From the NCBI GenBank assembly GCA_033961575.1, contig CM066736.1:5055501-5119500 (forward strand): DNA of 64,000 nucleotides. Direction: 5' to 3'. Position 1 is the first letter of the stretch; each line of letters begins with the position of its first letter. Source of the stretch: Aselliscus stoliczkanus (lineage: Eukaryota > Chordata > Mammalia > Chiroptera > Hipposideridae). The notes beneath the pieces were generated by a model. That model was not told where the DNA came from, ran no database searches, and saw nothing but the letters and a program-made list of their open reading frames with translations. Positions 1-11,320 of this stretch are shown here, in pieces. The position numbers were made by a program, and so were the translations under genes.

Positions 1-570
1 CCCGGTTGTTTCTGCCAATCTGGTAAGTGTAAACTGTTACCTCATTATGGTTTAAATTTTCACTTCCCTAATTACTAATGAGAATGAGAACCTTATATAT
101 TTATTGGCCATTCAGTTTTCCATGAAATGCCTATTCAAGTTTCTTGCTTATTTTAAAACCAGATACTGATAGCTATATATATAATGTCATCTTTGTTCTT
201 GAACATATTTAAGATTTTACATGTTATAGTACATCTAATGTGCCACCATAGTAAACAGTGTGTTTATGTCATATATGTGTGGGTGTTGTTAAGGCAAAAC
301 CAGATGAGCCTCAAAGAAATGGAAAAATTATGCATATTTAGACTGTCTGGTTTACAGGGTTTTTTTTTTTTTTGTATAATGTAACTTAAAAAGAAGGTGC
401 TACATGATTACCTTTCTATCAAACAGATCTAGTATTTGCCCCTCTAACACATTCCAGTATTAATCGAACATTCGGACTTTAGGGCAGCACTCAAGGAATG
501 ACAGAATTAAAACAGGAAACAAAAGAAAATCTTTGCAAGCCACTTTTGAGGCTGCTATCATTTTATTCTG
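1..570. other. CCDC62 downstream intron, no exon seen
   Basis: AT-rich sequence downstream of CCDC62 exon 2 on the minus strand, so it should be intron. I looked for the next conserved coding segment of CCDC62 on the minus strand and did not find it; it probably lies before base 1. No repeat is recognisable before the SINE that starts at 571. Confidence 0.5.
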
Positions 571-680
571 TTTTTTTTTTTTTTTTGAGGGCAATGTCAC
601 TGGCCCTCATATGTGGGACCAAACCGGGGCCACTGGCTTCCCAAGCCAGCGCTTAACCACTGCGCCATTCGGCCGGCCCA
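571..680 (-). repeat. Short tRNA-like SINE (~100 bp)
   Basis: Minus-strand copy that begins on the plus strand with a T-tract and ends with GGCCGGCCC. It has the family's A-box region, an anticodon-like stem-loop, a B-box and a 3' imperfect palindrome. It is flanked by a 17-bp target-site duplication, AGGCTGCTATCATTTTA (549-565 and 681-697), so this is a single clean insertion. Confidence 0.9.
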
Positions 681-714
681 AGGCTGCTATCATTTTAAAA
701 GATGACCATTTTAG

Positions 715-1154
715 GGGCCAGATGAGTGGCTCAGCTGGTTAAGAGTGTAAGCTCTGAGCAATAGGGTCGCCGGTTCAATTCCCACATGGGCCAGTGAGCT
801 GCGACCAAGCTGAGCTGCCGCTGAGCTGCCAACAGGTGGCAGGATGGCTTAGCTGGTGAGAGCACGTGCTCCTGACAAGGTTTCCCCGATCGACTCCCGC
901 ATGGGATGGTGGGCTATGCCCATCTGCAACTAAGACTGAACATGGCACCTTGAGCTGAGTGGCAGCGAGCTGCTGATGGGCAGCCGGATGGCAACTGGAC
1001 CTGGAGCTGAGCTAGCTGTGCCCTCCACAACTAAGATTGAAGGACAACAACTTGGCTGTTTCCCTTCCCCAACTCCCCAACACTGTTCTCCTTCCCCAAT
1101 CACTCAACAGTGTTCCCTTTCCCCAATTCCCCAATAAAATCTTTTTTTTTTTCA
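715..1154 (+). repeat. Long dimeric tRNA-derived T+ SINE (~440 bp)
   Basis: Two tRNA-like units: the first near GGCTCAGCTGGTTAAGAG, the second near GGCTTAGCTGGTGAGAGC. A pyrimidine-rich tail follows, with repeated CCCCAATTCCCCAA and a final AATAAAATC followed by T's. The near-duplication GATGACCATTTTAG / AATGACCGTTTTAG flanks it. It carries a CTCF-like CCAACAGGTGGCAG at 829-842. Confidence 0.88.
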
Positions 1155-1519
1155 AATGACCGTTTTAGGTACTTATGATCAATTTCAGTGTCAAGAGTTT
1201 AAAACCTTTGAGTCAGCTCAAGAGAAAAGGCTAGTCCCATGGCATCTTTATCCACATTCTAGCTCAAGGCTCATTTCCTAAAGACTCCCTCTAGACGCTT
1301 CGTGTTAACAGATCTCCACCAGCACTCTCTACCCTTCAGTACTTGGCTTGCCCGACCTGAGTTCACCTCGCGCGTGTTCATAAAGCCTTCCTATTTTCAA
1401 TGACACCAGGGCAGCAGACACTGTGTTGAGATAGTCCTCCTTCTCTGCCGTCCTGTGAACACTTCTAATGTGTTAGCCTACAGACGTGCCTAACAGATGC
1501 TGTGGGTCGCATTTCTGAC

Positions 1520-1712
1520 CTTCTAATTTGCTGCAGCGCTCTTCCAAAGTCAACACTTTCTGCCGATCCTCTTCCCATGAAAGCAGCTGTCTCTGGTGTA
1601 CCGCGACCATATCATTGAGCTCCTTGTCGCGGTCTTTTAACTCTCCAATGAGCAGCTGCAGCTCTTTCCGTTGCTTCGCGATGGTGGAAATCTCAACTTC
1701 TGACCCGATGTT
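1520..1712 (-). CDS. CCDC62: CCDC62 exon 2 (coiled-coil domain protein 62, partial gene)
   Basis: The exon runs from 1712 down to 1520 between a TTAG acceptor and a GTCAGA donor. Its 64 codons plus one base begin NIGSEVEISTIAKQRKEL and contain ELKDRDKEL and LTLEERCSKLE, which I recognise as the N-terminal coiled coil of mammalian CCDC62. Charged and leucine residues alternate in heptad fashion throughout. CCDC62 is known as a testis-enriched protein linked to acrosome formation and reported as an oestrogen-receptor coactivator (ERAP75). It joins in phase to exon 1 at 3694-3729. Everything downstream of this exon is outside the window, so integrity of the gene cannot be judged. Confidence 0.93.
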
Positions 1713-2505
1713 CTAATCATAGAAAGGGGTTTCTCATTAAAACAAAGCTACTCGATAATATAAATCAGCCAAAGCGTACTTTCCAAATAATTATATCTTC
1801 TTTAGTTGCCAACTCAGGGTACTTAATGTTTATTCACTGTTTATAACATGGCATCAAAATTATGTGTATCTAAAACAAGCTCACACCTACTGCGCACTCT
1901 GTCTCTGTCATTTTCTGCCCTACTGTTCTGCCCCACTCCTAAAAAGTGGGACCATCTATGAAACCTCCACTGGCTAATCACAAATGAACTCATTCTGCAT
2001 TTTTTGTCTTTGCTGTCCACCCTCCCTTGTGTCAATCAACAATATTACCTCTCACCTTGCCCCAGCAATTCTGGAGTAGTCAAGCAAGGGAAACATGGAA
2101 ATAATTACTGTTTAAATGGAAATAATTCTCATAACATCTAGCATATCTACATACACTCAGTCTACCAAGAACAATGCAATATTGGGACTCAACATATTTA
2201 TTGAAAAACAGATTTTGTAAAGGAAAAATTTCAAACACACAGAAGACCAGAGAACAGCACAATAAACTCCCATCCGCTCAGTACCCAGGTCCTGCCATTA
2301 TCAAGATTTTGACTCCTCTGTTTCACTTTTCTTTTTTGGTCGTTGTTATTGATAAAAAATGCATTTCACTCTTACATACTTCGGTGTGCATCTCTAAAAC
2401 TGAACATTTTTATGTAACCATGATGCCATTTTCATACCTACCCAAATTATCTACAATAATTCCTTTCAAGTATACATCATTTGAAAGTCTAGTGCAGAGA
2501 AGTTG

Positions 2506-2710
2506 GTCTGATGTAAGTGTGAATCCAGAATTAGCCACTTAGTGCCTCTATAGCGTGGGCAAGTTACTCAACTTCTCTAAGCATTAGCTTCCTCACCTGT
2601 AAAATGGTAAAGCACTGTGACTTCTTAAGAGTTGTGTGGATCACCCAAGATAAACTATCAAACACGTCATTGTACTTGGCACATAGTAGGCACTCAGCAA
2701 ACATTAACAT
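2506..2710 (+). repeat. MIR relic
   Basis: Shows the MIR core pattern: loss of appetite for exact matching apart from 'GTGGGCAAGTTACTCAACTT', 'CACCTGTAAAATGG' and 'GGCACATAGTAGGCACTCAG' in order. Ancient and diverged. Confidence 0.75.
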
Positions 2711-2780
2711 TATTAAGATTTCTAAGTCACATCTCAAAATAGGATACTGTCCGCATCAATGAAATAAAGATCTAAACGCG

Positions 2781-2782
<2 letters not shown>

Positions 2783-2826
<44 letters not shown>

Positions 2827-2914
2827 AGTGTCACTGGCCCTCATACGTGGGACCCGAACCGGGGCCGCTGGCTTCGCAAGCCAGCACTCAACCACTGCGC
2901 CACTCGGCCGGCCC
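2783..2914 (-). repeat. Short tRNA-like SINE with long T-tract
   Basis: Minus-strand copy of the ~100-bp family. The pure T run before it is about 36 bases, implying a long unbroken A-tail and a recent insertion. The target-site duplication CTAAACGCGTT lies at 2772-2782 and 2916-2926. Confidence 0.9.
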
Positions 2915-3135
2915 CCTAAACGCGTTCCTTTTAAAGAATTCTATGTTATAGGCAGCATTTTAAAGTTTGCCACAGGCCCAGGTACATCCTTCCTGCTTTT
3001 TGAAAAATAGGATTTGTAAGCAAATAATAATAAAGAATGAATGACAGTTACTCACTAGTAACTAAACACAGAAAATGGAATTTGGAGTCAAGGGATTCCA
3101 AATCTCAAGACTTGAATTCCGGTCTGTGGTAAGCC

Positions 3136-3170
3136 ATTCATTCATTCATTCATTCACTCATTCATTCAAC
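3136..3170. repeat. ATTC tetranucleotide microsatellite
   Basis: About eight units of CATT/ATTC with one interrupted unit. Confidence 0.85.
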
Positions 3171-3339
3171 AAATACGTACTGAGCACCAAAAGGCTGGGG
3201 ACACAGCAAAGCCCGCCCGGGGAAGGAGTGTATATTCCTAGCATCGGAAAAGAGGCAATAGGCCAACTACACAAAAAAGTTCATCTCATCGTGTGCGGCT
3301 AAATGCAAACCTCGGGCAAGTTCACGTTCAAGGCTTTTC

Positions 3340-3990
3340 GGCCAAACGGGAGGTGTGAGTGCCGCTCCTCCACGAGCCGGTTGCCGTGGAGTACACTGAG
3401 GGAGCGAGGGCGCGCAGAGACAAGCAGCTCCACCGATGCCCACCGTTATCGCCAAAAAGGAGGCGGCTGGTCCCCGCCACTCGTCCTGGCGCCTGGGCTG
3501 AGTGTCAAGTCTTTACCCAGGTGAGGCGAGGGATGCGACGCTCCGGTTTTCCTCGATGGCCTGTGTGTCGTTTTCAGTGTTAGGCAGAGAGCGTGCCTTC
3601 ACCACCACCCGAGCTCGGCCAAAACGCGCGTTGCGCCCCGAGGTTTGCCTTCCTCTCGCACCTGGCAAACAGCGAGCCCGCGGGGCCGCTCACCTGGCGC
3701 CCGACGAGCAAGGTCGTCGACGGGATCATAGGTGTTTCCTCCGCCCCGGAGAGAGTCGCTGAGCGCAGCGTCACCTTAGAAACGCCATCGGCGCGCCTGC
3801 CGCGCCCCGGAGCCCCGCGCCCTCTGCCGGCCCGAGCGAGCCCGCCCAAACCGCCTGCCGGAGGGGCTCGTGCAGGCCCACCCCGACCCAGGTCGCCCCG
3901 GGGCCGCCCCGCTCTCGCGACGCCTCCGCAGCCCTGGGCGCTCCCGAACGGTTTGACCGAGAATGTAAGCTCCATTACCCACGGGCCGCC
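3340..3990 (-). promoter_or_regulatory. CCDC62: CpG-rich promoter region of CCDC62
   Basis: CpG- and GC-dense block surrounding the inferred first coding exon, in contrast to AT-rich flanks. It contains CCGCCCC and GCCCCGGAG runs and no obvious TATA box, as expected for a CpG-island promoter. The transcription start cannot be placed from sequence alone. Confidence 0.65.
3694..3729 (-). CDS. CCDC62: CCDC62 exon 1, start codon
   Basis: Encodes MIPSTTLLVGRQ and then meets a GTGAGC donor; exon 2 continues NIGSEVE. Known mammalian CCDC62 proteins start with a similar 12-residue peptide ending in a GRQ-NIGSEVE junction, which fixes the start at 3729. The start context (CACCT before ATG) is weak, and the frame stays open upstream for about 115 codons through the CpG island. 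I regard that upstream openness as a GC-composition effect. Confidence 0.8.
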
Positions 3991-5090
3991 AAGAGCCGGT
4001 GTGTTAGGCGTCCCGAGTGAACGATGGAGCAAATTAAGGGCTCTTTCTGTCCCCATCACCCTGGGTAATGGCATTCACTTATTTCCCTACTGAAGGGTGA
4101 GCTCAGTCTTAACTGCTGTGTATCGAACAGTGCCTGGCATTCAGAGGAATAAACAGCTGGAGGCGGACTCGTCCTGGGAGTTGCTGGTTTCTGGCCATCC
4201 TAGCAGACAGCTCTAAATTGTCAGATGAACTCGATGTGGCTCTTGAGTAGCAATGAAAACCTTGGAACTTAATCATGACAAAATGTACCCCATTCTGGGC
4301 TGAACCTGAGCTTTTCCACGTGTTGTTTCATTGTCACCCACTCTTCCCCGTTTACTCTTCATGCTGTATAGGAACTGGACTATGAAGAAACAAGACCACA
4401 TTTAACTCCTGGTCACCCACCCCCTACTGCTTAACCCACAAGATGGCATTACCAGCAAGGCAAGTCCAGTCCTATAGTATTTCAACTTTACTTTTTGGTT
4501 GACCATGAATTAGCAAAACATGTCCTTGTGTTCATAAAATCTGAAAATGGAAAAAAATTAAAATGTCTTGCTTTCAAGCCTTACTGATTTGGGTAACATG
4601 TGCCTCCTTGGGATAGGCTTGTTTTGTGAAACCAGCAAGACACCACCATAAAATTTCAAGTCAAGAAAGCAAATTCTGACTGGGTGTTACAAGCAGCTAT
4701 CAGTAGAAGGCTAGGTAGTTAAGTCTTGGTGATGTAATGAGAGGTCAAAAGGAATATGGGTCAATGTCAATTTTCTACCTGGGGAACATTTTCATTCAAA
4801 TGCTTTCAAATTTCACCATGTAAGATTTGGGATTCTTTTTAGGAAGCCCTAGGATGCCATTGTTCATAAGGCAACCTCATGCCACTCACTCACTGTAAAA
4901 GTATTAGTGCGAAAAATACTAAGAAACGAGGCTCATCTTATGCGATTATGGTTGGTAAATACTAATTGAACGTGGCAAGTGTTGACTAGTTGCAAATAAA
5001 AAAACTCAATATTTTAAGTTCATTCCCACAGGTATTCTTTAAAACAGGAAAAACCTTTAAAGAGAAGATCTAGCATTTTTATTTTTTAAA

Positions 5091-5193
5091 TTTTTTTTAG
5101 AGGGCAATATCACTGGCCCTCACACGTGGGATCCGAACCAGGGCCACTGGCATCCCAAGCCAGCTCCTAAACACTGCGCATCTCGGCCGGCCC
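5091..5193 (-). repeat. Short tRNA-like SINE, older copy
   Basis: Minus-strand member of the ~100-bp family with more substitutions than most (for example CACACGTGGGATCC, and a degraded A-box region). Confidence 0.85.
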
Positions 5194-7016
5194 AACATAT
5201 TGCTTTTTTGAATGATGTTTTATGAAAGCTATAAGAATTATGCTGCATCTGATTTCACACTCAGCCTAATTCAAACTGACGAGCTAAATGAACTTATTCC
5301 AGTCTCCCTACCTTATTTCCTAAATAAAGGAATTTAGTAAGAAACGAAGACAGGATCTAAAAGGTAAACTTCATCTTTAAAATAGTAATTTATCAACTTT
5401 TTAAACTAACGGTGAGAAAGCTACCATGGCTTATATCTTAAGTAACAGCTGATTTATGGAGGCTGCTATGTAATAACTAAAAAAGAAATTTAAAATCACT
5501 TTTAGCACCTAATTTTTAAATGAAGTACACATCAAAACTGTATTTGCATTTGCAGTTGCCAGCTTAATCATGGCAAATCTCTTATACATATTATGAGATA
5601 AGGTTGTTTTACGGTTATTCTTTCTGCTACAATAAAAATACTAGACTGAAAACATTCCAAAATACACATGTAATGAGTGTATGAAAGTGAATCCTAGTCC
5701 TAGTAGTACATTTCAGTAGGATATTAAACTATGCTGCATTTTAAATTCAGGTGAAAGAAAAAGATTCACACATGTTATACACAAGGACAATTTTAATTCT
5801 GCATTTTCCTGCAGGAACAGCCACTGCTGGCCGTGTATGGATTGGAACTACGTTTACCAGGAACTGTAAACATTCAGAGCCTTCGCATAAAGTCACATGT
5901 GTTGCTACAGGCACACAGACAACTTCCAGCACCAACAGCATACATAACACATACCAAATGGTCTTGATGGATAAATTTGCTTCATCAGATCATCCTATTT
6001 AGTAAAATTCAGTTGATGCAGAATTTCATTTTTTTAATTTGCATCTTTACTGCACAGTCTAAGATTTTAATTATTTTCTAAAAACCACTCATTCATTCAA
6101 GATTATAATTTGCATGGCAATAAACAATGGGTTCTAAATTTCTTAAACGTGTCTATAGCAATTAAAATACCATTTTTCTTTTCAATTTGTAGCACCTGTC
6201 TTAAGACCTTTATAAAAACAAAGTTTAAGTTCATTTAGTGCATTCATTAAAATCATCACTTTCTCTTGTGACAAAAATGTTTCAATTGCAATTTCCCAGA
6301 CACTGTATTGAACATGGGTTTATATCATTTTCAAGTGGTTAGCAGAATTTTACTCACATAATTTATAGCCAGAACAAGAAGTCTCAGCTTGTGAACGGCC
6401 TTCCACTCGAAACAATGAGGATCATAATGCATAAAATGGATTTAACATGATTGTTTCCAAGTGTTCTTGGAAAATATTTTAAAAGACATTCATAATAATC
6501 TACAATATGATGCACCATCATTTCTTTAACCATCTCCCAATTGTTTGTTTACATCATTTGTAATGTTTTATGAGTAACAACATGATGAACATCAGAGTTA
6601 TCTTTAGGATAATGTGAAAGGAGTGGCTTACTGGGTCAAACAGTGCAGATGGTTTTAAGGCTTTTAATATACTTTATCAAGTAATCTGCAGAAGAGCTTG
6701 AATAACTCCTACCAACAGTACATTAACGTGCCACAGTGCGGACATCGTTGTGAAACCATTTCAACCACAAATCTGTCAGATGCTCAAGCATCCCCAAACT
6801 ATCGGACCAAAGCAGCAAGAAGATAGTTACTACCGGTGATGAGGCCAAATTCAAATTCTTTAAAATATTACTCAGCTTTGTATCACGATTTGATTAAATT
6901 ATGACCATTTAAAAATAATCAACAGGTAAACTTTCCACAAAAAGTCTAGTGTTTTTCCAAAAATAAGAAGTTACAAAGACAGAAAAAGAGAAGTCAGTAC
7001 CAAGTGACCAAAAATG

Positions 7017-7022
7017 TTTATT
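7017..7022 (-). terminator. DENR: Candidate DENR polyadenylation signal
   Basis: TTTATT on the plus strand, i.e. AATAAA on the DENR strand, about 225 bases after the stop codon. It would give a short 3' UTR. A longer form using a more distal signal is equally possible. Confidence 0.35.
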
Positions 7023-7247
7023 TGACTAAATTCTATTTCATGCATAAGCATGACAGTCTCCCCTGTTCATTAGACTTTGGCAATAAAAAAAAACAAGCAG
7101 CCTTGTATAGAACAGTGACAATGCCAAGGGCGAGAGTAGTCTACAGTTTTACTGTAGGATAAATATATATTTTTTTTCCAAAAGGCCTCTCCCTTTGGCC
7201 ATATCAACTCTCAGTTCAGATCATTAAATACAGACAAATTTTCAAAA

Positions 7248-7292
7248 TCACTTCTTCACTTCACCGAGATCTTCGATGCTATCATCATCTAC
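7248..7292 (-). CDS. DENR: DENR last coding exon
   Basis: Fourteen codons and a TGA stop after a TTATAG acceptor. It encodes the acidic C-terminus VDDDSIEDLGEVKK, identical to the known mammalian DENR tail. Confidence 0.95.
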   Translation of the reverse strand, partial: VDDDSIEDLGEVKK

Positions 7293-7394
7293 CTATAAAA
7301 CACAAATAATCACATGAGTTGTAGTATCAAACAATACAGAAGCAACTTGCTTTAAAAACTTAATTCTACAGATGCATATGTCCCATATACTCAC

Positions 7395-7534
7395 CTCTGG
7401 CCATTTTTCCTGAATGACATCAATTATGTCATCTGTAAAGTCTCCCTGAATGATGATTTCATCCTCCCCTGTGACTGAGGCACCACAGGAGAATTTCTGA
7501 GCAAAAAATCTTTGTGCTTCTTTAAGATCAATTT
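7395..7534 (-). CDS. DENR: DENR coding exon 6 (SUI1 domain, 3' part)
   Basis: This 140-nt exon, with a TAACAG acceptor and GTGAGT donor, encodes [11 protein letters not shown] through EKWPE. It covers most of the SUI1/eIF1-like fold, including the [10 protein letters not shown] strand region and the [13 protein letters not shown] helix. It appears identical to the mammalian protein. Both splice phases match the neighbouring exons. Confidence 0.96.
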
Positions 7535-8393
7535 CTGTTATTTTTAAAAAAGAAACAGCAAGACTATAATTGGAATTGTATGTCAGTGATATTTTTTTCA
7601 TTTTGAAATTTAATCTGCATTTTTATTTCAAAATTCCTTTCAGAGCAGTAATTACAAACTACCACAGACAGTGGTCTTCACAATTCGACTTATATTTTCA
7701 GTATCAAATACAATCTCAGTACATAAAAATAGCATCAGCCATACTGTTCATTAATTTCTACATTAAGACCAAAAAAAAAAATTCCAGGAACACATTAATT
7801 CCAACACTACATATAGACTTTCAAGTATAATGAAGCTCTTTTGTTTATCCCTTTTTACAAAAGAATAATTCACAGCAGAGAAACAAACCCAAAATCTATA
7901 CTGTAGTCCAGTGATTGTTTTTCAATCTGTGTTGTCACATGAAGGGACCGTGGTTTATAGTTTCACTCTTCACTCAGGGCCCCCAGGAATGGAAGGGGCT
8001 CTGATGCGGACATGCTGCCACCACCCACCTTCCCTCACTCTCTAAGATTGTCATTCCCAGAGGGGATGAGCCATTCTTTGCCACCAAGCCCGCAGGGACA
8101 GGGGAGAAGCACCAGTAAGCCTCTAAGGGAACCCTGTCTAGCCCCACTCATTCTACAAAGACTGTGCCCAAGCAGGAATTCTGGAAAGGAAAAAGTTAAA
8201 CCAGTCCCCTATGCAAAACTTTTAAATTTCTTCAAAATTTGATTCTAAAGCTATAGTGAAAAATACAAAATCTCACTATCTTCTTAGCAAAAAATAGACC
8301 TGTGAAATTTTCATGATACCAGATTAAAATAGGGGGAGAATGAGAGAGAGAAAATAGTTCACACCTTTTACACATACTTAAGCTTAAACTCAC

Positions 8394-8510
8394 CAAAAGT
8401 CGCAAGGCCACACACTCTTGTTACGTATTTCTTCTTTGCTCTGGGAATTTTGGCTATCGTAACCTTTTGTGGTACAGTCTTCTTTTTTTGTTTTATTTGA
8501 CCCCTTCCAC
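8394..8510 (-). CDS. DENR: DENR coding exon 5 (basic linker and start of SUI1 domain)
   Basis: This 117-nt exon encodes a lysine-rich stretch ([16 protein letters not shown]) and then [19 protein letters not shown], the entry into the SUI1 domain. It is bounded by an AAAG acceptor and a GTGAGT donor. Confidence 0.96.
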
Positions 8511-10458
8511 CTTTATTTATTAAGAAAGAGCTCAGCATTAATTATTTTGCTTTTAACATAAATAATGAGAATACTCTCCTTAAATTTGTTAATTTTGAAA
8601 AGTAGCAAATATTGATTTCTGAAGTTTTTCTAATCCAAAATTAATAAACACATGCATGAATCTGCATTCAATAAATATTTATAATGTGCCAAACATGTGC
8701 TAAGGGCTGAGGACACAAAGATAAACAGAAAAGAACAGAGTCCCTGCCCTCTAGGGCCCCTCAGTCTGCTGAAGGGAGACGAAGCAAGTTATAAATTACT
8801 GTGACCTGACATACACTAGACAAGGACCCATGATCGGGCACTATCACAGCTGTGCAGAGAAATGGCTTCCTCCGCTTCTCAAGGACAGAAGAGGGTCCTA
8901 GAGGGAGTGGCATCTAAGCTCTTGCAGAATAAGGTGAAGGGAAAAGGGCTGGAGAGGTTTAAGAAAGGACATCCCAGGAAAAGGGGACAAGTTCAGAGAC
9001 AAGAAAAAGCATCCTATGTGAGAACTACACTTGTCTGGTGAAGGAAGCTTAGGTATACATAGTAGATGAAGCCGGAAAAGCAAAAGACTATATATCAGTG
9101 ATTAAAGAACTAGAACATCAAGCTTTGCTGTTTGATTTTCTATTGAAGAAGAGAAGCCATTGAATGACTATACAGGAGTGAAATAACCAGCTTTATGTTT
9201 TATCAAGATGACTCTTGTGGAAGTGTGTAGGTGGGTCTGTGAAGATTTAAGACTGACAGAGGCCACTGGGAAGACTCCTACGTTAGTTCAGGCAGAAATT
9301 AATCAGAATCTAAACCAAACGAGTGGCACAGTCATGGTCACTAGGCAGAGAATAATGAGAGTAAGGAGGAGAAATAACAGAATTTAGAGCTGATAAAAAG
9401 GGGCAGAAAGAGAACCTAAGATGGGTCTCAGGTTTCTGGCTCAGATGGCTGGATAAACTGAGCTGTCATTAACCAAACAGGGAAAACCAAAGATGTAGAT
9501 TTGGGACTTAGTTTGTTTGAGGTGCCCATTTCCGGTCCGGAGCTGCAGGCCAGGACTAGAGACCCAGATTTGGGGATTGTTAAGTAAGGAGTGGGGGCAA
9601 GAGTTAGGGACGTGGAAGAACCACCGAGGGAGAACATGCAGAGTGAGATGGTCAGGGGCCGAGGGCTGAATCCTGGGAACCCCAGCTGTGAATGGACAGA
9701 AGGGAAGAGGATCCTGCGCAGCAGACAGAGGAGGAGGGACGGAGCGGAAAGAATGCCGCAGAAATGAGGGAGTAGAGGACTTCAAGGAGGGGACTTGGGT
9801 AGCAATTCCCGAGCCACTGGTGCCCCTTTCAGAGGAGGCTCAGGGGCGTCAAGGTCAGGTCAGGACAGGACAGTGACGTGAACAGAGAACGACAGAATAG
9901 GGGAGCCGGGGGATAAGCAAAGGAAGACATGGGCTCTTGGGGAATTATTACTATTTTTTAGATGCAAAGTCCTGAAAATATTTATAAGCTAATTTTAGTC
10001 ACAGGGAAGAAAATTCAGGAAGAAAAAACAGGTGGGGACAGGGGTCAGTTTTAGGAGGACAGACAGGCATATGCAACAGCTGTGTGAAAAAAAAATTCAA
10101 CCGTCAGAGGTAATGCGAGAATAAAATCTTATATAAATGTCCTCATTCTAAATAGAATACACAGGTATTTTAGTAAGATAACAAATTTTTCAAATCATAC
10201 ACAAGTTGGCTGGTTGCCTTTTACATGCATACATGGCAAATAAAGCATGTTTCCTTATGTCTAATTTAATTTACTGATGAACAAATCATCCCACATCCAA
10301 CCACCCTGAGAATATGATTGTCATCCCTCTGGGTGACACACAGGTGGAATTACAGTAACAGGTAGATGTTATTCACTTTTGGAATGCTTTCATTACTTAT
10401 TTCTTCTGGCAGAAGGAAGGTAGGTTTCTGTACATCAAATCATGAATTTAGGTCTCAC
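8511..10458 (-). other. DENR intron holding a long L2 relic
   Basis: From about 8660 to 9900 the plus strand reads as the reverse complement of a LINE-2 3' half. Cues are the ATAAATATTTATAATGTGCC end, 'TCCCTGCCCTCTAGGGCCCC', the passage about weight-gain-like AAGCCATTGAATGAC, and later GATTTGGGACTTAG. No other feature is visible. Confidence 0.6.
8660..9900 (-). repeat. LINE-2 (L2) relic
   Basis: Long ancient fragment inside a DENR intron, recognised from the characteristic L2 3'-end motif order on the minus strand. Boundaries are approximate and its ORF is fully decayed. Confidence 0.65.
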
Positions 10459-10542
10459 CTCTCTTTTGTTTTTTCTTCTCTTCCTCTTCCCCTGCTGTTC
10501 CTTGACCCTCGCTAATTCCAGCTTCTTGTTTGGGTGAATTTT
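10459..10542 (-). CDS. DENR: DENR coding exon 4
   Basis: This 84-nt exon encodes [20 protein letters not shown] and on through the acidic-basic stretch [10 protein letters not shown]. It is a low-complexity linker between the N-terminal zinc module and the SUI1 domain. The acceptor is CTGTAG and the donor GTGAGA. Residues 71 to about 99 of the protein. Confidence 0.95.
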
Positions 10543-10820
10543 CTACAGGTAAAAACGAAATCCAAAACCATTAACATCGCTTCCTACTAACGTTAAAATA
10601 TCACCTTGGAGCAGCCTGATACACAAATTAGGCAGTTTAACAGCTGAGCATGACATTTAAAAAACAAATGATCACATTGCTAGATTCTTATCAAGGTCTG
10701 AAGTCATTATGGTAAATGTATGGTGACAGAAGGCAAAACAAAGTCTTGGATATGTGAGGATTATGATTTTTTTCAGCCACACGAAAGGACTCTGCAGGAG
10801 TATTTAGCATCTAAACATAC

Positions 10821-11320
10821 TACCGTATTTTGCGATGTATAATGTGTACCGACATTTTTGGCCCAAACTTTCAGGGGAAAAAAATCTTTCATTTTAATTT
10901 TTTAATTCAAATTTTTGTTTACATATAGGTACTTGTTTTTTGTATTATGAAGGAATTTTAGCATTTTTTAAACATATTATGGTACAAATTTTATGTAACA
11001 AATAATTACAAAACACAAGAACAGATAGATACAAAGTACAAGACATTTATGTACTGGTAACAAAGGCCAAGAACTCTTCCTCGCTGCCAATTCGCCCTAA
11101 GTTCAACAAAACTGATTATCGTTATTCCAGGGTATTATTTTGCATACGGATATCGTTACTGATTTCAGAGTTACACTTTTAACTCATAAGCATAAATAAA
11201 AGAATTAAAAACATTTATATAGATATGGAAATTAGTACTACCCATGTATAACGTACATCCTTATTTTTCCCTCACAAATTTGGGCAAAAAAGTACACATT
11301 ATACACGGCAAATTACAGTA
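10821..11320. mobile_element. Tc1/mariner-like MITE with long terminal inverted repeats
   Basis: The left end CCGTATTTTGCGATGTATAA and the reverse complement of the right end CTGTAATTTGCCGTGTATAA match at all but four positions. Both continue into ATGTGTAC and then a looser match including TTTTTGSCCCAAA and a GGGGAAAAA/GGGAAAAA block, so the inverted repeats reach about 60 bp. Both ends abut TA. There is no transposase ORF in the ~500 bp. It sits in the DENR intron between coding exons 3b and 4. Confidence 0.72.

Larger units (their letters stand above)
1721..3693 (-). other. CCDC62 intron 1
   Basis: GT-AG intron (GTGAGC donor just below 3694, TTAG acceptor at 1716-1713). It holds an MIR relic at about 2506-2710, one young short SINE at 2783-2914, and an ATTC-type microsatellite at about 3136-3170. 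Otherwise it is unremarkable AT-rich sequence. Confidence 0.75.
3991..7247. other. CCDC62-DENR intergenic region and DENR 3' UTR
   Basis: About 3.5 kb of AT-rich sequence separates the DENR stop (7248) from the CCDC62 start (3729); both genes are read on the minus strand. It contains one short SINE (5091-5193). The stretch 5200-7247 is largely free of recognisable repeats, which fits a long DENR 3' UTR. The only minus-strand AATAAA hexamers I found are at 7017-7022 and at 5078-5083, just beyond the SINE. Confidence 0.5.

Noticed and set aside
3580..4093. ORFs of 164-166 codons on both strands in the CCDC62 CpG island
   Set aside because: Only the 12 codons at 3694-3729 match a known protein; the rest is composition-driven.
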